Translations under genes and position numbers: made by a program
The notes under the pieces: model-generated
Told to the model about the DNA's origin: nothing
The model's database searches: none
Seen by the model: the letters and a program-made list of their open reading frames with translations, nothing else
Source: Paeniglutamicibacter cryotolerans
GTDB taxonomy: Bacteria > Actinomycetota > Actinomycetes > Actinomycetales > Micrococcaceae
DNA length: 64,000 nt
Direction of reading: 5' to 3'
NCBI RefSeq assembly: GCF_014190875.1
Contig: NZ_JACHVS010000002.1
Span: forward strand, 682,001 to 746,000
In this document: positions 41,512 through 53,577 of the stretch, in pieces
Position numbering within the stretch: position 1 is the first letter of the stretch
How the letters are laid out: each line of letters opens with the position of its first letter

Positions 41512-42525
41512 ATGTCCGAACCGCGCCGGCTCGAGGTGCTTCGTGCGATAGTCGAGGACTACGTGCACTCGCGCGAGCCCGTGGGCTCCAAGGCGCTGGT
41601 TGAACGGCACGGCCTGGGCGTCTCCGCCGCCACGATCCGCAACGACATGGCGGCGCTGGAGGACGAGGGGCTCATCGTCGCCCCGCACACCTCGTCCGGC
41701 CGGATCCCCACGGAGCGGGGTTACCGCCGCTTCGTGGACCGGATAGAGGACGTCAAGCCGCTCTCGGGCGCTGAACGCCGCGCCATTTCCTCGCTCTTGG
41801 AGGGATCCAGCGATCTGAACGAGGTGCTGGAGAACACGGTGCGGCTGCTCGCGCAGATCACCCACCAGGTGGCGGTCATCCAGGTCCCGCTCTACAGCGA
41901 CGCGGCGGTCCGCCACATCGAACTCGTCGGGCTCGGCGGCGGCCAGGCGCTGGTGGTGCTCATTTCCACCCGCGGCACCGTCGACCAGCGCGTCATCGCA
42001 CTCTCCGGCGAGGTCTCCACCGAGGACCTGTATTCACTGCGTGACGCGATGCTCGGTGCCGTGTCCGGGGCCCGGCTCACCGAACTGGCCCGGGCCGCCC
42101 AGAACGCCGTGGACCTGCTCGAGCCGCGGCTGCGCGGCGCGGCGCAGGCACTGGCCTCGGCCCTGTGCGCGCTGTCCCGCAACAGCGCCATCGAACGCAT
42201 GGTCATGGCTGGAACGGCGAACTTGGCCCGCTCCACCAGCGACTTCCCGCTGAGCATCACCCCGGTGCTCGAGGCGCTGGAAGAGCAGGTGGTGCTCTTG
42301 CGCTTGTTCTCCGAGCTGGAGGAGGACGGCCGTGGCATGTCGGTGAGCATCGGCAGCGAAAACGCCCACGGGTCACTGAGCGGGGCGTCGGTCGTGGCCA
42401 CCGGGTACGGCCCCGGGGAGCACGCGAAGATCGGCGTGCTGGGGCCCACCCGGATGGACTATCCGGCCTCGATGGCCGCGGTGCGCGCCGTCGCTCGTTA
42501 CCTCTCCCGCATTCTGGCCGGTTGA
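41512..42525 (+). CDS. hrcA: Heat-inducible transcription repressor HrcA
   Basis: HrcA binds CIRCE elements and represses chaperone genes until GroEL is occupied by unfolded proteins. From the ATG at 41512, which has AGGAG 10 bases upstream, it is 337 residues. The winged helix shows RLEVLRAIVEDYVHSREPVG and VSAATIRNDMAALEDEG (about 5-55), with GYRRFVD following. The GAF-like ligand domain fills the rest. It is preceded by a CIRCE site and so is likely autoregulated. dnaJ is 75 bases downstream. Confidence 0.95.
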   Translation: MSEPRRLEVLRAIVEDYVHSREPVGSKALVERHGLGVSAATIRNDMAALEDEGLIVAPHTSSGRIPTERGYRRFVDRIEDVKPLSGAERRAISSLLEGSSDLNEVLENTVRLLAQITHQVAVIQVPLYSDAAVRHIELVGLGGGQALVVLISTRGTVDQRVIALSGEVSTEDLYSLRDAMLGAVSGARLTELARAAQNAVDLLEPRLRGAAQALASALCALSRNSAIERMVMAGTANLARSTSDFPLSITPVLEALEEQVVLLRLFSELEEDGRGMSVSIGSENAHGSLSGASVVATGYGPGEHAKIGVLGPTRMDYPASMAAVRAVARYLSRILAG

Positions 42526-42600
42526 GCGGCGCCGAACGGCGCCATCACACCGGGCAACGACAATGAATTTCCAGGCAGCACGAAAGGACGCACACACACT

Positions 42601-43731
42601 GTGAGCACTCACTACGACGTACTCGGGGTCGCGAAGGACGCCACCCCGGAGGAGATCAAGAAGGCCTACCGCAAGCTGGCCCGCAAGCTCCACCCCGATG
42701 TGAACCCCGGCGAGGACGCCTCCGAGCAGTTCAAGGCGGTCACCCATGCCTACGAGGTCCTCTCCGATCACGACAAGCGCAGCAATTACGATGCCACCGG
42801 CAACGAGAACGGCAACGGATCCCAGGGCTTCGGCGGGGGAGGCGCCGGTTTCGGCGGTTTCGGCGACATCTTCGAGCAGTTCTTTGGCGGCAACCAGGCC
42901 CAGGGCCCGGCCTCGCGCACCCAGCGCGGACGCGACGCGCTGATCACGGCGACCATCGACCTGAAGGACGCAGTCCTGGGCGTGGTCTATCCGCTGGAAA
43001 TGGAAACGGCAGTCACCTGCCCGACCTGCCAGGGCTCCTGCTGCCGCCCGGGCACGCATCCGGAAACCTGCACCATCTGCCGCGGCGCCGGCCAGGTCCA
43101 GCGCCCCGTGCGCTCGTTCCTGGGCCAGATGATGACCGTGGAAACGTGTCCCGCCTGCCGCGGCTTCGGCACCACCATCCCCGAGCCCTGCAACGAGTGC
43201 CTGGGCCAGGGCCGCGTGCGCGAACGCATGAGCAAGCAGCTGAAGATTCCCGTGGGCGTCGCCACCGGCACCCGCATCCACCTGGCCAACCAGGGCGAGG
43301 CCGGCACCGGCGGAGGCCCGAACGGGGATCTCTACGTGGAGATCGAGGTGCGCCGGCACAAGACCTTCGAACGCGAGGGCGATGACCTGCACGCGACCAT
43401 GAACGTGCCGATGACGGCGGCGGCCCTGGGCGCGGACCTGAAGCTTGAAACCTTCGACGGGACAGAGACCCTGGCCGTGGAGCCGGGCACGCAGTCCGGC
43501 GCCACGGTCCGCCTGGCCGGGCTCGGCGTACCGAGCCTGCGCAGCGGACGCCGGGGGGACATCATCGTGCACATCCAGGTCGAAACGCCGTCGAAAATCG
43601 ACGCGGCACAGCGCGATCTGCTCGAGCAGCTGGCCAAGCTGCGCGGCGAGGAATTCGCCGAGGGCCGGATGGAGCACACCGGGGGCATGTTCTCGCGGCT
43701 GCGCGACAAGCTGGGCAACCGCGGCGCATGA
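42601..43731 (+). CDS. dnaJ: Molecular chaperone DnaJ
   Basis: DnaJ delivers substrates to DnaK and stimulates its ATPase. The J domain covers about 1-68 with HPD at 31-33, followed by a Gly/Phe-rich linker (about 75-105). A zinc-binding Cys-rich domain has four CxxC pairs (CPTC, CTIC, CPAC, CNEC), and a C-terminal substrate domain completes the 376 residues. The first zinc repeat reads CPTCQGSCC, with an extra Cys where many DnaJ proteins have Gly, as in other actinobacterial second-copy DnaJ proteins. Pairing with hrcA rather than dnaK/grpE suggests this is the second (hrcA-linked) dnaJ. GTG start. Confidence 0.95.
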   Translation: MSTHYDVLGVAKDATPEEIKKAYRKLARKLHPDVNPGEDASEQFKAVTHAYEVLSDHDKRSNYDATGNENGNGSQGFGGGGAGFGGFGDIFEQFFGGNQAQGPASRTQRGRDALITATIDLKDAVLGVVYPLEMETAVTCPTCQGSCCRPGTHPETCTICRGAGQVQRPVRSFLGQMMTVETCPACRGFGTTIPEPCNECLGQGRVRERMSKQLKIPVGVATGTRIHLANQGEAGTGGGPNGDLYVEIEVRRHKTFEREGDDLHATMNVPMTAAALGADLKLETFDGTETLAVEPGTQSGATVRLAGLGVPSLRSGRRGDIIVHIQVETPSKIDAAQRDLLEQLAKLRGEEFAEGRMEHTGGMFSRLRDKLGNRGA

Positions 43732-44555
43732 GCAACCAGGCCTTCTTCACCGAACCAGGAACCCTGGCCGCCGCGGCGCCAGGGGACCTGCTGAGCCTCG
43801 AGGGCCCCGAGGGGCATCATGCCGTCTCGGTGAAGCGGGTGCGGGCCGGGGAACACATCGACCTGCTCGACGGATCCGGCCGCCGGGCCGTGTGCACCGT
43901 GGACTCCACGACCAAGGCGGCACTTGTCGCCCGCGTCGATGGGCTGCTCGACGAACCACGCCACGGCGTGCGGGTCACCCTCGTCCAGGCCCTGGCCAAG
44001 GGGGATCGGGACTTGCAGGCGGTGGAGTCCGCAGTAGAACTGGGGGTCGATGCGATCCGGCCCTGGGCGGCCGAACGCTGCGTGGTGAAGTGGGCGCCCG
44101 AACGGGCGGCCAAGGCGCGGGCCAAGTGGTCCTCCACCATCCGTGCTGCCGTCAAGCAGTCGCGCCGCACGGTGGAACCGGAACTGTTCGAGCTGGCGGG
44201 CACGGCGGCACTGGCCCAGGAGATCGCCGCCGGTGCCGCCCGGGAAGTACCGTCGTTGACACTGATCCTGCACGAGGCGTCGGACGCGCCGCTGGCAGCC
44301 GTCCTGGGGTCCTGGCTGGCCGACCACCCGGCGTTGGCCGGTGGCGCCGCCGCTGCCGTACCGCTGGGTCGGGTCGAGTTGTTGGTGGGGCCCGAGGGCG
44401 GGATCAGCGACGCGGAAATCGGGAAGCTGACCGCTGCCGGTGCGCGCGTGGCCCAAGTGGGCACCCACGTGCTGCGGTCATCCACGGCGGGCCCGGCGGC
44501 GCTGGTTCTCGTGCGCCACCTGCTGAACCAGCTCGAGGCCCCCGCCTCCGCCTAG
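43728..44555 (+). CDS. rsmE: 16S rRNA m3U1498 methyltransferase
   Basis: RsmE methylates N3 of U1498 in 16S rRNA. The 275-residue protein has an N-terminal PUA-like domain (about 1-75, with [20 protein letters not shown]) and a SPOUT methyltransferase domain. The SPOUT knot is in [17 protein letters not shown], with [14 protein letters not shown] forming the last part of the SAM site. It overlaps dnaJ by four bases (ATGA). The dnaJ-rsmE order is widespread. Confidence 0.95.
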   Translation: MSNQAFFTEPGTLAAAAPGDLLSLEGPEGHHAVSVKRVRAGEHIDLLDGSGRRAVCTVDSTTKAALVARVDGLLDEPRHGVRVTLVQALAKGDRDLQAVESAVELGVDAIRPWAAERCVVKWAPERAAKARAKWSSTIRAAVKQSRRTVEPELFELAGTAALAQEIAAGAAREVPSLTLILHEASDAPLAAVLGSWLADHPALAGGAAAAVPLGRVELLVGPEGGISDAEIGKLTAAGARVAQVGTHVLRSSTAGPAALVLVRHLLNQLEAPASA

Positions 44556-44561
44556 CCACAA

Positions 44562-44617
44562 AGACGCAAGCACCTTCGACACCCTTCCTTCGCGGTGTAG
44601 GGGGTGCTTGTCGCGTT
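44562..44617. terminator. Terminator between rsmE and a convergent lipoprotein gene
   Basis: Two nested stems (AAGCACC with GGTGCTT, and ACACC with GGTGT inside) form a hairpin starting 7 bases after the rsmE stop, followed by TCGCGTTTGT. It lies 19 bases before the end of the leftward lipoprotein gene and may serve both. Confidence 0.7.
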
Positions 44618-44635
44618 TGTCCTCGCGGGGGCGGA

Positions 44636-45559
44636 TCAGTCGATGCCGAAGTCCTTGGTGTCCAGCGCGAGCTTGTCCGGGCGCCCTGATTCTAGGCCCC
44701 ACACGCTGAGCCGGTAGGTGCCGGGCCGGAGCGGTTGTTCAAAGGCGAAGGAGTCGTCGCCGGGCTTCGGGTCGACGCCCGGAACCTCCCCGCCGGCAAC
44801 GACCGGCCAGGCCGGGGCGCCGAGGTCTTGGATCTGCCAGTGCGTGCCGCTGCTGAAGGCCGCGCCATCGCCGTTGACCAGAACCTTTCCCTTGCCCTGT
44901 ACCGCGCCCTCCTGCGGATCGATGACCCAGAGCGGGGCGCGCAGCGAGTAGTCGCGGGCCAGCCTGTCCGGCAGTTCCAGCTTCCCGAAGGCCTTGAACC
45001 GGGCCTGGCCATCGACCAGGACACGCACGCGCGGTGCGGCCGACCCGGTGAGGATGCCGGAGTTTGCCGCGGCGGCGGTGGCGGTGAAGACCAGCTGGGC
45101 GATCGAACGCTTGGCCAGGCCGGCGTCCATCGTCGTGGCGAACGCATCGCGGGAGATGTCGATGGTGATCACGTTTTCCGCGTCGATCGAGGCGCCCAGT
45201 GCCGAGGCTGGGCGCCACAGCGAGAAGTAGTCCGGGTCCTTCGGCTTGCCCGCGAGCATCCGGCCCAGTGCGGCGGCTATGGGATCGCCGAGGTCGGGCA
45301 GATTCACGAATTCACGGTACAGGTAGACGGTCGCATCGTTTTCGCCCAGCCAGTAGACCGGGCTGAGCCGGCGCGCGCTGAGCCGCTCCAGCGCTTGGGG
45401 TGCGGAGGGTGAGGCAGTGGCGCCGTGGGCGGAAACCGTCTCGGGCATCGTACTGAGCGGGCTTGATCCGCCGGAACCGCAGGCTACCGTCGCGTCAAGC
45501 ACCATGACCAGTGTCATCACGGCAAACCGTGGACGATGGCGGGCAGTGGTTTTTCGCAC
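44636..45559 (-). CDS. GerMN-domain lipoprotein
   Basis: The 307-residue protein starts at GTG 45559, with AGGAG 8 bases upstream on this strand. A lipoprotein signal peptide ends in LDATVAC|GSG (Cys about 27). A GerMN domain follows (about 60-190, with VYWLGENDATVYLYREFVNL and the conserved RSIAQLVFTATA helix), then a C-terminal Ig-like Gmad2 domain (about 200-300, with PLWVIDPQEGAVQGKGKVLV). Such GerMN proteins occur in non-sporulating bacteria as cell-surface lipoproteins; their function is unknown. The open frame extends much further upstream but has no lipoprotein signal and overlaps phoH, so it was rejected. Confidence 0.82.
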   Translation of the reverse strand: MRKTTARHRPRFAVMTLVMVLDATVACGSGGSSPLSTMPETVSAHGATASPSAPQALERLSARRLSPVYWLGENDATVYLYREFVNLPDLGDPIAAALGRMLAGKPKDPDYFSLWRPASALGASIDAENVITIDISRDAFATTMDAGLAKRSIAQLVFTATAAAANSGILTGSAAPRVRVLVDGQARFKAFGKLELPDRLARDYSLRAPLWVIDPQEGAVQGKGKVLVNGDGAAFSSGTHWQIQDLGAPAWPVVAGGEVPGVDPKPGDDSFAFEQPLRPGTYRLSVWGLESGRPDKLALDTKDFGID

Positions 45560-45869
45560 GCGGGAAACTCCTGGCAAAAAGGGGAACGGTGGACGGTGCT
45601 TGGATGTCGGTGGCATGGACCCGTGGGAGGCGGGCGAACTTCCATAGCCTTGCACACGCTCCGGGCACTGGGGACCGGAAACGGTGCGGTGGCCCAGAGT
45701 GTTGCGTGATCGATACCAACCCGTTGCACGACCGTATCCGAGGCCACGAGGGGCAGCGGCGGTGCCCCGGCCCCGGGTAGGATGGAAGGGCGCACCCAGG
45801 GGCACCGCCGAATGGTTCGGCGGCGAACGCCCTTCGGCGCGTTTCCGCACGGGAGGCGGACGGCGCCAT
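45560..45869. other. Divergent spacer between the GerMN lipoprotein gene and phoH
   Basis: 310 bases with no gene I can support. It should contain both promoters. A -10-like TAGGAT (45778-45783) lies upstream of phoH; no -35 matches it well. GGGAGG (45851-45856) lies 13 bases before the phoH ATG. Confidence 0.5.
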
Positions 45870-47015
45870 ATGGGCAAGGACTTCACCCCAACGACGCAGC
45901 ACGCAGACGCAGCGACCGTCGTGGTCTTCGATTCACCGGAGCAGATGGTCGCCACCTTGGGCGCCCACGACGAGGTGCTGCGCGTCATCGCCGGGTTGTA
46001 CCCGGAGGCGGACCTGCTGGCCCGCGGCAACGAGGTCCGGATCTCCGGCGAACCGCTTGCCGCTGCGCGTGCACTGCGGCTGATCGGCGAGGCCCGCTCG
46101 CTCGCCGCGCTCGGCACCCGGATCACCGCAGGCACCGTCGAGCAGCTGGTGCGCATGCTCAACGGATCCCCGGCCGGCGCGCAGGCGGTGCTGGGCGTGA
46201 ATATCCTCTCGGCCCGCGGCAACACCATTCGGCCCAAGACGCTGAACCAGAAGGAATACGTCGATGCCATCGACAACAACACCATCGTGTTCGGCATCGG
46301 CCCCGCGGGTACCGGCAAGACGTTCCTGGCCATGGCCAAGGCGGTTGCCGCGCTGCAGGCCAAGGAGGTCTCGCGGATCATCCTGACCCGCCCGGCGGTG
46401 GAGGCAGGGGAGAAGCTCGGCTTCCTGCCCGGGACCCTGACCGACAAGATCGACCCGTACCTGCGCCCGCTCTACGATGCGCTGCATGAGATGATCGACC
46501 CCGAAACCATCCCCCGGCTGCTCGCCGCCGGCACCATCGAGGTCGCCCCGCTGGCCTACATGCGCGGGCGCACGCTCAACGACGCGTTCATCATCCTCGA
46601 CGAGGCGCAGAACACCACGCCCGAACAGATGAAGATGTTCCTGACCCGCCTGGGCTTCGGCTCCAAGATCGTAGTCACCGGCGACGTGACCCAGGTCGAC
46701 CTGCCCGGCGGCACCGCCTCCGGGCTGCGCGTGGTCTCCGAGATCCTTACCGGGGTCGATGACATATCCTTCTGCCTGCTCGACGCCACCGACGTGGTTC
46801 GCCACCGGCTGGTCGGCGCCATCGTTGCCGCCTACGAAAAACACGCGGCTGCCCCACCGGCTGCGGCTCCCACCAACGCCCGGCAGGCCAGGGCGCGCAT
46901 CGAGCGTCGCACGGCGGCCGAAGCTGCCGCCCGCGCCGCCCAAGCAAGGCACATCCACGAATCCACACCCGCATCCACATCGGCGCCGTCCCCGGCGCAC
47001 CACCAGGAGACCTGA
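45870..47015 (+). CDS. phoH: PhoH-like ATPase
   Basis: PhoH-like proteins are cytoplasmic P-loop ATPases, often fused or linked to RNA metabolism. From the ATG at 45870 it is 381 residues. An N-terminal KH-like region (about 20-110) precedes the ATPase domain with Walker [14 protein letters not shown] (about 144) and Walker [21 protein letters not shown]. The tail (about 325-381) is Ala/Arg/Thr-rich and unstructured. It heads the conserved phoH-ybeY-corC-era operon, and TGA is 7 bases from ybeY. Confidence 0.94.
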   Translation: MGKDFTPTTQHADAATVVVFDSPEQMVATLGAHDEVLRVIAGLYPEADLLARGNEVRISGEPLAAARALRLIGEARSLAALGTRITAGTVEQLVRMLNGSPAGAQAVLGVNILSARGNTIRPKTLNQKEYVDAIDNNTIVFGIGPAGTGKTFLAMAKAVAALQAKEVSRIILTRPAVEAGEKLGFLPGTLTDKIDPYLRPLYDALHEMIDPETIPRLLAAGTIEVAPLAYMRGRTLNDAFIILDEAQNTTPEQMKMFLTRLGFGSKIVVTGDVTQVDLPGGTASGLRVVSEILTGVDDISFCLLDATDVVRHRLVGAIVAAYEKHAAAPPAAAPTNARQARARIERRTAAEAAARAAQARHIHESTPASTSAPSPAHHQET

Positions 47016-47022
47016 GCGAACC

Positions 47023-47496
47023 ATGTCGATCGAGATCAACAACGAATCTGAAATCGAAGCGGACCTGGAGTCCATCGGGGCCCTGGCCCGTTCCATCCTG
47101 ACCGCCCTGAACGTGCACCCGGAGGCCGAGGTGTCCATCATCCTGCTCGACGAGGAGCCGATGAGCACCCTGCACGTGGAGCACATGGACCTGGAGGGCC
47201 CCACCGACGTGATGTCCTTCCCGATGGACGAACTGCGTCCCGGAACCCCCGGCACGCTCACCCCGGCTGGCATGCTCGGAGACATCGTGATCTGCCCACA
47301 GGTCGCCGCCGAACAGGCAGCCGCCGGCGGCCACTCCACGGCGGATGAGATCCTGCTGCTCACCACGCACGGCATGCTGCACCTGCTGGGCTTCGACCAC
47401 GCCGAGCCGGAGGAGAAGGCCGAGATGTTCGGGCTTCAGCGGTCCCTGCTCGAGGACTTCCTGGGCCGCCCGGCCCCCCGGGAGACCATGCAGTGA
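47023..47496 (+). CDS. ybeY: rRNA maturation RNase YbeY
   Basis: YbeY is a zinc endoribonuclease for 16S rRNA 3'-end maturation and ribosome quality control. The 157-residue protein has the catalytic metal motif HGMLHLLGFDH (His at about 116, 120 and 126). The beta-strand DVMSFPMDE precedes it. AGGAGA lies 12 bases before the ATG. The open frame extends upstream inside phoH but without similarity. It overlaps the next gene by four bases (GTGA). Confidence 0.96.
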   Translation: MSIEINNESEIEADLESIGALARSILTALNVHPEAEVSIILLDEEPMSTLHVEHMDLEGPTDVMSFPMDELRPGTPGTLTPAGMLGDIVICPQVAAEQAAAGGHSTADEILLLTTHGMLHLLGFDHAEPEEKAEMFGLQRSLLEDFLGRPAPRETMQ

Positions 47497-48800
47497 CGGC
47501 TGCGATACTGTTGGCGCTGGCGCTGCTGTTCATCGCCTGCGCCGCCATTCTCACCGCGGCCGAATCGGCCTACCTCTTCCTGTCGCGGCAGGAGGCCGAA
47601 CAGCTGCGCGGGGACGCTGCCCGCGGGCACCTGGGCCGGATCCTGGACGAGCCGACGGCACACACCCATGCGGTGCGCTTCTGGCGGGTCTGGTTCGAGA
47701 TGGCCTCGGCGGTCGCCCTGGCCATCCTCTACCTGGACCGGCTGGACAACGTCTGGTGGGCCGGGCTGCTGGCCACCATGACGATGGCGGCGATCGGCTT
47801 CGTACTGGTCGGATTCTCGCCCCGGCGCTACGGCCGGGCCCACGCCGCTCGCGTCGTTGCGGCCACCGCCCCGCTGGTGCGCTTCCTGCGCATCGTGCTG
47901 GGGCCGGTCCCCGGCTGGCTGGTGGCCATCGGCGCCTATCTGACCCCGAGCGCCCCCTCCGACGACCAGGCATTCCTCACCGAGGAGCACTTCAGGGACC
48001 TGGTCGACCGGGCCAACGAGGCCGATGTGCTCGATAACGCCGAGGCGGATCTGATCCACTCGGTGTTCGAGCTCGGCGATACCAAGGTCCGCTCGGTGAT
48101 GGTGCCGCGCACCGACATGGTCACCATCGAACGCGGCACCGACCTGAAGACCGCCATGTCGCTGTTCCTGCGTTCGGGCTGTTCGCGCATCCCGGTGATC
48201 CGTGACGACGCCGATTCGATCGTCGGGATCATCTACCTCAAGGACGTCGCGGCGAAGCTGCATGCCAACCCGGGGGATATGCGCGGGGTGGAGGAGGTGG
48301 CCCGCGACGTGCGCTACGTGCCCGAATCCAAGCCGGTCGCCGAACTGCTCGGGGAGCTGCAGCGCGAATCCACCCACGTGGCCATCGTGATCGACGAATA
48401 CGGCGGCACGGCCGGACTGGTCACCCTCGAAGACCTGATCGAGGAGATCGTCGGGGAGATCGATGACGAATACGATGTCGAACGCACCGACGTCGAGGAC
48501 CTGGGCAACGGTACCTGGCGGGTCTCGGCGCGGCTGTCCATCGACGAGCTGGCCGAGATCTTCGACGTGGAGATCGAGGAGGACGAGGTCGACACCGTCG
48601 GTGGGCTGCTGGCCAAGACCCTGGAACGGGTCCCGATCGTGGGCTCCGAGGTGCGCATCGGGGATATCGTGCTGCGGGCAGACACCCTCGAGGGGCGCCG
48701 CAACCGGCTGGGCACCGTCCTGGCCTGGAAGACCAAGCAGAATTCAAAGCAATCCACCGCCACCGGGGCACTACCCGCGGTGCCGGACAACGAGGAGTAG
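47493..48800 (+). CDS. CNNM/CBS-domain membrane protein (hemolysin C/CorC family)
   Basis: Family members take part in magnesium or cobalt efflux. The 435-residue protein has an N-terminal DUF21/CNNM membrane domain with three or four spans (about 1-140), two CBS domains (about 190-315: [14 protein letters not shown] and [24 protein letters not shown]) and a C-terminal CorC_HlyC transporter-associated domain (about 330-415). The DEYGG and [10 protein letters not shown] motifs are the strongest family marks. It is between ybeY and era, the conserved place. Confidence 0.93.
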   Translation: MTAAILLALALLFIACAAILTAAESAYLFLSRQEAEQLRGDAARGHLGRILDEPTAHTHAVRFWRVWFEMASAVALAILYLDRLDNVWWAGLLATMTMAAIGFVLVGFSPRRYGRAHAARVVAATAPLVRFLRIVLGPVPGWLVAIGAYLTPSAPSDDQAFLTEEHFRDLVDRANEADVLDNAEADLIHSVFELGDTKVRSVMVPRTDMVTIERGTDLKTAMSLFLRSGCSRIPVIRDDADSIVGIIYLKDVAAKLHANPGDMRGVEEVARDVRYVPESKPVAELLGELQRESTHVAIVIDEYGGTAGLVTLEDLIEEIVGEIDDEYDVERTDVEDLGNGTWRVSARLSIDELAEIFDVEIEEDEVDTVGGLLAKTLERVPIVGSEVRIGDIVLRADTLEGRRNRLGTVLAWKTKQNSKQSTATGALPAVPDNEE

Positions 48801-48808
48801 GCCAGAGC

Positions 48809-49780
48809 ATGACACACAACGAGCAGAACATTCCGGGCCTGGTCACAGGCGAATGGCCGGCCGACTACCGCGCCGGTTTCACCTCCTTCGTGGGTCGGCC
48901 CAACGCCGGCAAGTCCACGTTGACCAACGCGCTGGTCGGGCAGAAGGTGGCCATCACCTCGGCTAAGCCGCAGACCACCCGGCACACCATCCGCGGCATA
49001 GTGCACCGCGAGGACGCGCAGCTGATCCTGGTCGACACCCCGGGCCTGCACCGCCCGCGCACCCTGCTGGGCCAGCGCCTGAACGACCTGGTCGCGGACA
49101 CCCTCTCCGAGGTCGACGCGATCGGCTTCTGCCTGCCGGCCAACGAGAAGATCGGCCCGGGTGACAGGTTCATTGCCACGCAGCTCGCCCAGCTGCAGAA
49201 GAAGCCGATCATCGCCATCGTCACCAAGGCCGACACCGTGGACAAGGCCGCGCTGATGCAGCAGCTGATCGCCGTCGCGCAGCTGGGCGTCGACGTGCTC
49301 GGCGAGGAGGGCTGGGCGGCCGTCGTGCCGGTCTCCGCAACCAAGGACTTCCAAGTCAAGGAGGTCGCCGACGTGCTGGCGAAGCAGATGCCGCTTTCGC
49401 CGCCGCTGTACCCGGATGGCGAGCTCACCGACGAGCCGGAGGCCAAGATGGTCGCTGAACTGATCCGCGAGGCCGCCCTGGAGGGCGTGCGCGACGAGCT
49501 CCCGCACTCGCTGGCTGTCGTCGTGGAGGAAATGATCCCGCGCGAGGGGCGCCCGGAAGACAAGCCGCTGCTTGACGTTCGGGTCAACCTGTACGTGGAG
49601 CGCCCCAGCCAGAAGGCCATCATCATCGGCAAGGGCGGGGCCCGCCTGCGCGACGTGGGAACCGCCTCTCGCAAGGGCATCGAGGCGTTGCTGGGCACCC
49701 GGGTCTACCTGGACCTGCACGTGAAGATCGCCAAGGAGTGGCAGCGGGACCCCAAGCAGTTGGGCAAGCTCGGCTTCTAA
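48809..49780 (+). CDS. era: GTPase Era
   Basis: Era binds the 3' end of 16S rRNA and helps assemble the 30S subunit. The 323 residues have the G domain with GRPNAGKST (about 29-37), DTPGLH and TKAD, then a KH domain in the C-terminal third with the [11 protein letters not shown] loop. It ends [10 protein letters not shown], the typical Era C-terminus. It begins 9 bases after the CorC-like gene. Confidence 0.97.
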   Translation: MTHNEQNIPGLVTGEWPADYRAGFTSFVGRPNAGKSTLTNALVGQKVAITSAKPQTTRHTIRGIVHREDAQLILVDTPGLHRPRTLLGQRLNDLVADTLSEVDAIGFCLPANEKIGPGDRFIATQLAQLQKKPIIAIVTKADTVDKAALMQQLIAVAQLGVDVLGEEGWAAVVPVSATKDFQVKEVADVLAKQMPLSPPLYPDGELTDEPEAKMVAELIREAALEGVRDELPHSLAVVVEEMIPREGRPEDKPLLDVRVNLYVERPSQKAIIIGKGGARLRDVGTASRKGIEALLGTRVYLDLHVKIAKEWQRDPKQLGKLGF

Positions 49781-49807
49781 GCGAGCCGGCTTCGACCCCG
49801 CGCCCGT

Positions 49808-49874
49808 GAACGGCCCGCCGTGGACCACCGGATTCCCAGGATCCCGGGATCCCGGGATCCGCGGCGGGCCGTTC
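49808..49874 (+). terminator. Terminator of the phoH-era operon, with a repeat-filled loop
   Basis: A perfect 13-bp stem (49808-49820 with 49862-49874) encloses a 41-base loop. In the loop an 8-base unit GGATCCCG repeats almost three times (49839-49860), so the loop itself can fold. It starts 27 bases after the era stop. No U-run follows. Confidence 0.7.
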
Positions 49875-49944
49875 GCATGAGACGGGAGCACTGCGTCATT
49901 CTTCTCAGCATGCTGTCATGGAGTCGGGAATCACGGCGGCGGGA

Positions 49945-49953
49945 TGCTAGTGT
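49945..49953 (+). promoter_or_regulatory. Extended -10 element (TGCTAGTGT) for the leuA leader
   Basis: TAGTGT (49948-49953) is preceded by TGC, giving an extended -10. It ends 6 bases before the ATG of the leader peptide at 49960, the spacing of a leaderless transcript. The same spacing is found at leuS. Confidence 0.7.
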
Positions 49954-49959
49954 GAAAAA

Positions 49960-50022
49960 ATGCGTCAGGGACTTCTTCTACTAAAGCGCCGCGGCGAGGC
50001 CATGCGGGACCACAGGTCCTAG
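49960..50022 (+). CDS. leuA leader peptide with four consecutive Leu codons
   Basis: A 20-codon frame (MRQGLLLLKRRGEAM..., TAG at 50020) has four Leu codons in a row, CTT CTT CTA CTA (49972-49983), all rare in this genome. It lies just downstream of an extended -10 and 73 bases before the leuA start. Its 3' end can fold into two small hairpins (50007-50019 and 50027-50045). Most Actinobacteria carry a conserved RNA element (LEU element) upstream of leuA; this is very likely the same kind of leucine-responsive leader. Confidence 0.8.
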   Translation: MRQGLLLLKRRGEAMRDHRS

Positions 50023-51837
<1,815 letters not shown>

Positions 51838-51870
51838 TCCGCGGTACCCCGGGCCCGGACCACGAGCGAT

Positions 51871-51909
51871 CCGAAGGGGGCCCGCCACAGCGCGGCGGGC
51901 CCCCTTCGG
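51871..51909 (+). terminator. Terminator of leuA
   Basis: A perfect 16-bp stem (51871-51886 with 51894-51909) has a 7-base loop and lies 33 bases after leuA. No U-run follows. Confidence 0.85.
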
Positions 51910-51965
51910 CAGCTTCCCGGCGGTTCACGGGAGCCGGGGGGCGTGGAAGCTGAGAGAATGGAAAC

Positions 51966-52718
51966 GTGTCAGCCTCCGAATTCGCAGCCAAGTCCTACAA
52001 GACCCGAGGCCTTGTTCTGCGTACCCACAAACTGGGCGAGGCCGACCGGATCATTTCGTTGCTGACCCCGGAGCACGGCCTGGTCCGCGCCGTGGCCAAG
52101 GGGGTGCGGCGCACCAGTTCAAAGATGGGCGCCACGCTCGAACCGTTCATGGAGATCGATGCGCAGCTGGTCCACGGACGCAACCTCGACGTGTTCACCC
52201 AGGCGCAGCTGCGCCACTCTTACGGGCTTGCCCTTGCTGCCGACTACGACGCCTATATGGCGGCCAACGCGATGGTTGAAACGGCCGAACGGCTCTGCGA
52301 GGGCGAGGAGGATGCGGTGGCCCCGCAGTACCGGTTGCTGCATGGCGCCATCGCCGCGCTAGCCCGCGGGGCGGGGGACCCGGGATCGCTGCTGGATTCC
52401 TACCTGCTGCGCGCCCTGTCCACCGCCGGTTGGGCGCCGAGCTTCACCACCTGCGTCAACTGCGGGGAACCTGGTCCGCACGACTCGCTGAACATCGCCC
52501 TGGGCGGCGTGGTGTGCCGGGCCTGCAGGCCGCCCGGCTCACAGTCCCCGGCTCCCGAGACCATTGCCCTGCTTGCCGCCCTGCTCACCGGCGACTGGCC
52601 GGTCGCGGCGGCGTCTGAGCCCAGAACCCGCCGGGCCGCGGCAACTATCGTGGCCGGCTATGTCCAATGGCACCTGGAAAAGGTCGTCAAATCGCTCAAG
52701 CTCGTGGAGAGAACGTGA
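51966..52718 (+). CDS. recO: DNA repair protein RecO
   Basis: RecO loads RecA onto gaps together with RecR. The 250 residues have the N-terminal OB fold (about 10-85: [20 protein letters not shown]) and a helical C-terminal domain with a zinc site of four cysteines (CVNCGEPGP at about 163-166 and CRAC at 184-187). The start is GTG, with ATGGAAAC upstream. It overlaps uppS by four bases (GTGA), the common recO-uppS pair. Confidence 0.94.
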   Translation: MSASEFAAKSYKTRGLVLRTHKLGEADRIISLLTPEHGLVRAVAKGVRRTSSKMGATLEPFMEIDAQLVHGRNLDVFTQAQLRHSYGLALAADYDAYMAANAMVETAERLCEGEEDAVAPQYRLLHGAIAALARGAGDPGSLLDSYLLRALSTAGWAPSFTTCVNCGEPGPHDSLNIALGGVVCRACRPPGSQSPAPETIALLAALLTGDWPVAAASEPRTRRAAATIVAGYVQWHLEKVVKSLKLVERT

Positions 52719-53521
52719 ACCCCCCGAAGTCCACCACCGGGCGTGCCGCCCCGGCGTCGCCGCCACCGCACCCCTCAGGCGAGCTGCCCCCGAAGATCCC
52801 GCGTGAACTCGTGCCGCGCCATGTGGCCATCGTGATGGACGGCAACGGTCGCTGGGCCAACCAGCGTGGGCTGCCACGCATCGAAGGCCACCGTGCCGGG
52901 GAGGCCGCGCTGCTGGATGTGATGGCCGGAGCCATCGACATCGGCGTGGAATACGTCTCGGTCTACGCCTTCTCCACCGAGAACTGGAAACGCAGCCCCG
53001 ATGAGGTGCGCTTCCTGATGGGCTTCTCCCGCGACGTGCTGCGCCGCCAACGCGACACTCTGGACCAGTGGGGAGTGCGCATCCGCTGGGCCGGGCGCCG
53101 CCCTCGGCTGTGGTCCTCGGTGGTCAACGAGCTGCAGGAGGCCGAACGGGCCACCGTGGGCAATTCCACCTGCCAGTTGACGATGTGCGTGAACTACGGC
53201 GGACGGGCAGAGATCGCCGATGCCGTCGCGGCCATCGCCGCCGATGTCGCCGCCGGCAAGCTCAAGCCCAAGGGCATCAGCGAGAAGACCATCGGTCGCT
53301 ACCTGGACGAACCGGATCTACCCGACGTCGACTTGTTTCTGCGCACCAGCGGCGAGCAGCGAACCAGCAACTTCATGCTCTGGCAGTCCGCCTACGCCGA
53401 GATGGTGTTCATGGACGTGCTCTGGCCCGATGTCGACCGGCGCACCCTGTGGCAGGCCATCGAAACCTATGCCAGCCGCGACAGGCGCTACGGGGGAGCG
53501 GTGGACACGCCCACCGCGTGA
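52715..53521 (+). CDS. uppS: Isoprenyl transferase (undecaprenyl/decaprenyl diphosphate synthase type)
   Basis: UppS builds the long-chain cis-polyprenyl diphosphate that carries cell-wall precursors. From the GTG at 52715 (GGAGAG upstream) it is 268 residues. Motifs are DGNGRWA (Asp about 42), [12 protein letters not shown], and the C-terminal [15 protein letters not shown]. The first 35 residues are a Pro-rich extension. Product chain length cannot be told from sequence. Its end converges on a hydrolase gene 56 bases away. Confidence 0.94.
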   Translation: MNPPKSTTGRAAPASPPPHPSGELPPKIPRELVPRHVAIVMDGNGRWANQRGLPRIEGHRAGEAALLDVMAGAIDIGVEYVSVYAFSTENWKRSPDEVRFLMGFSRDVLRRQRDTLDQWGVRIRWAGRRPRLWSSVVNELQEAERATVGNSTCQLTMCVNYGGRAEIADAVAAIAADVAAGKLKPKGISEKTIGRYLDEPDLPDVDLFLRTSGEQRTSNFMLWQSAYAEMVFMDVLWPDVDRRTLWQAIETYASRDRRYGGAVDTPTA

Positions 53522-53577
53522 GCCTGCGCACCCGTCTCCCGTTTCCGGTCCATCACGTCCTCGAGCGAGAAACCGGG

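Noticed and set aside
42601..43731. Damaged zinc finger in DnaJ (CPTCQGSCC)
   Set aside because: The extra Cys in the first repeat is a normal feature of actinobacterial hrcA-linked DnaJ proteins, and all four CxxC pairs are present.
44636..46447. One 603-codon leftward gene covering the GerMN lipoprotein and the region over phoH
   Set aside because: The frame is open by chance over phoH. The lipoprotein signal and Shine-Dalgarno put the start at 45559, and phoH on the other strand has unmistakable ATPase motifs.
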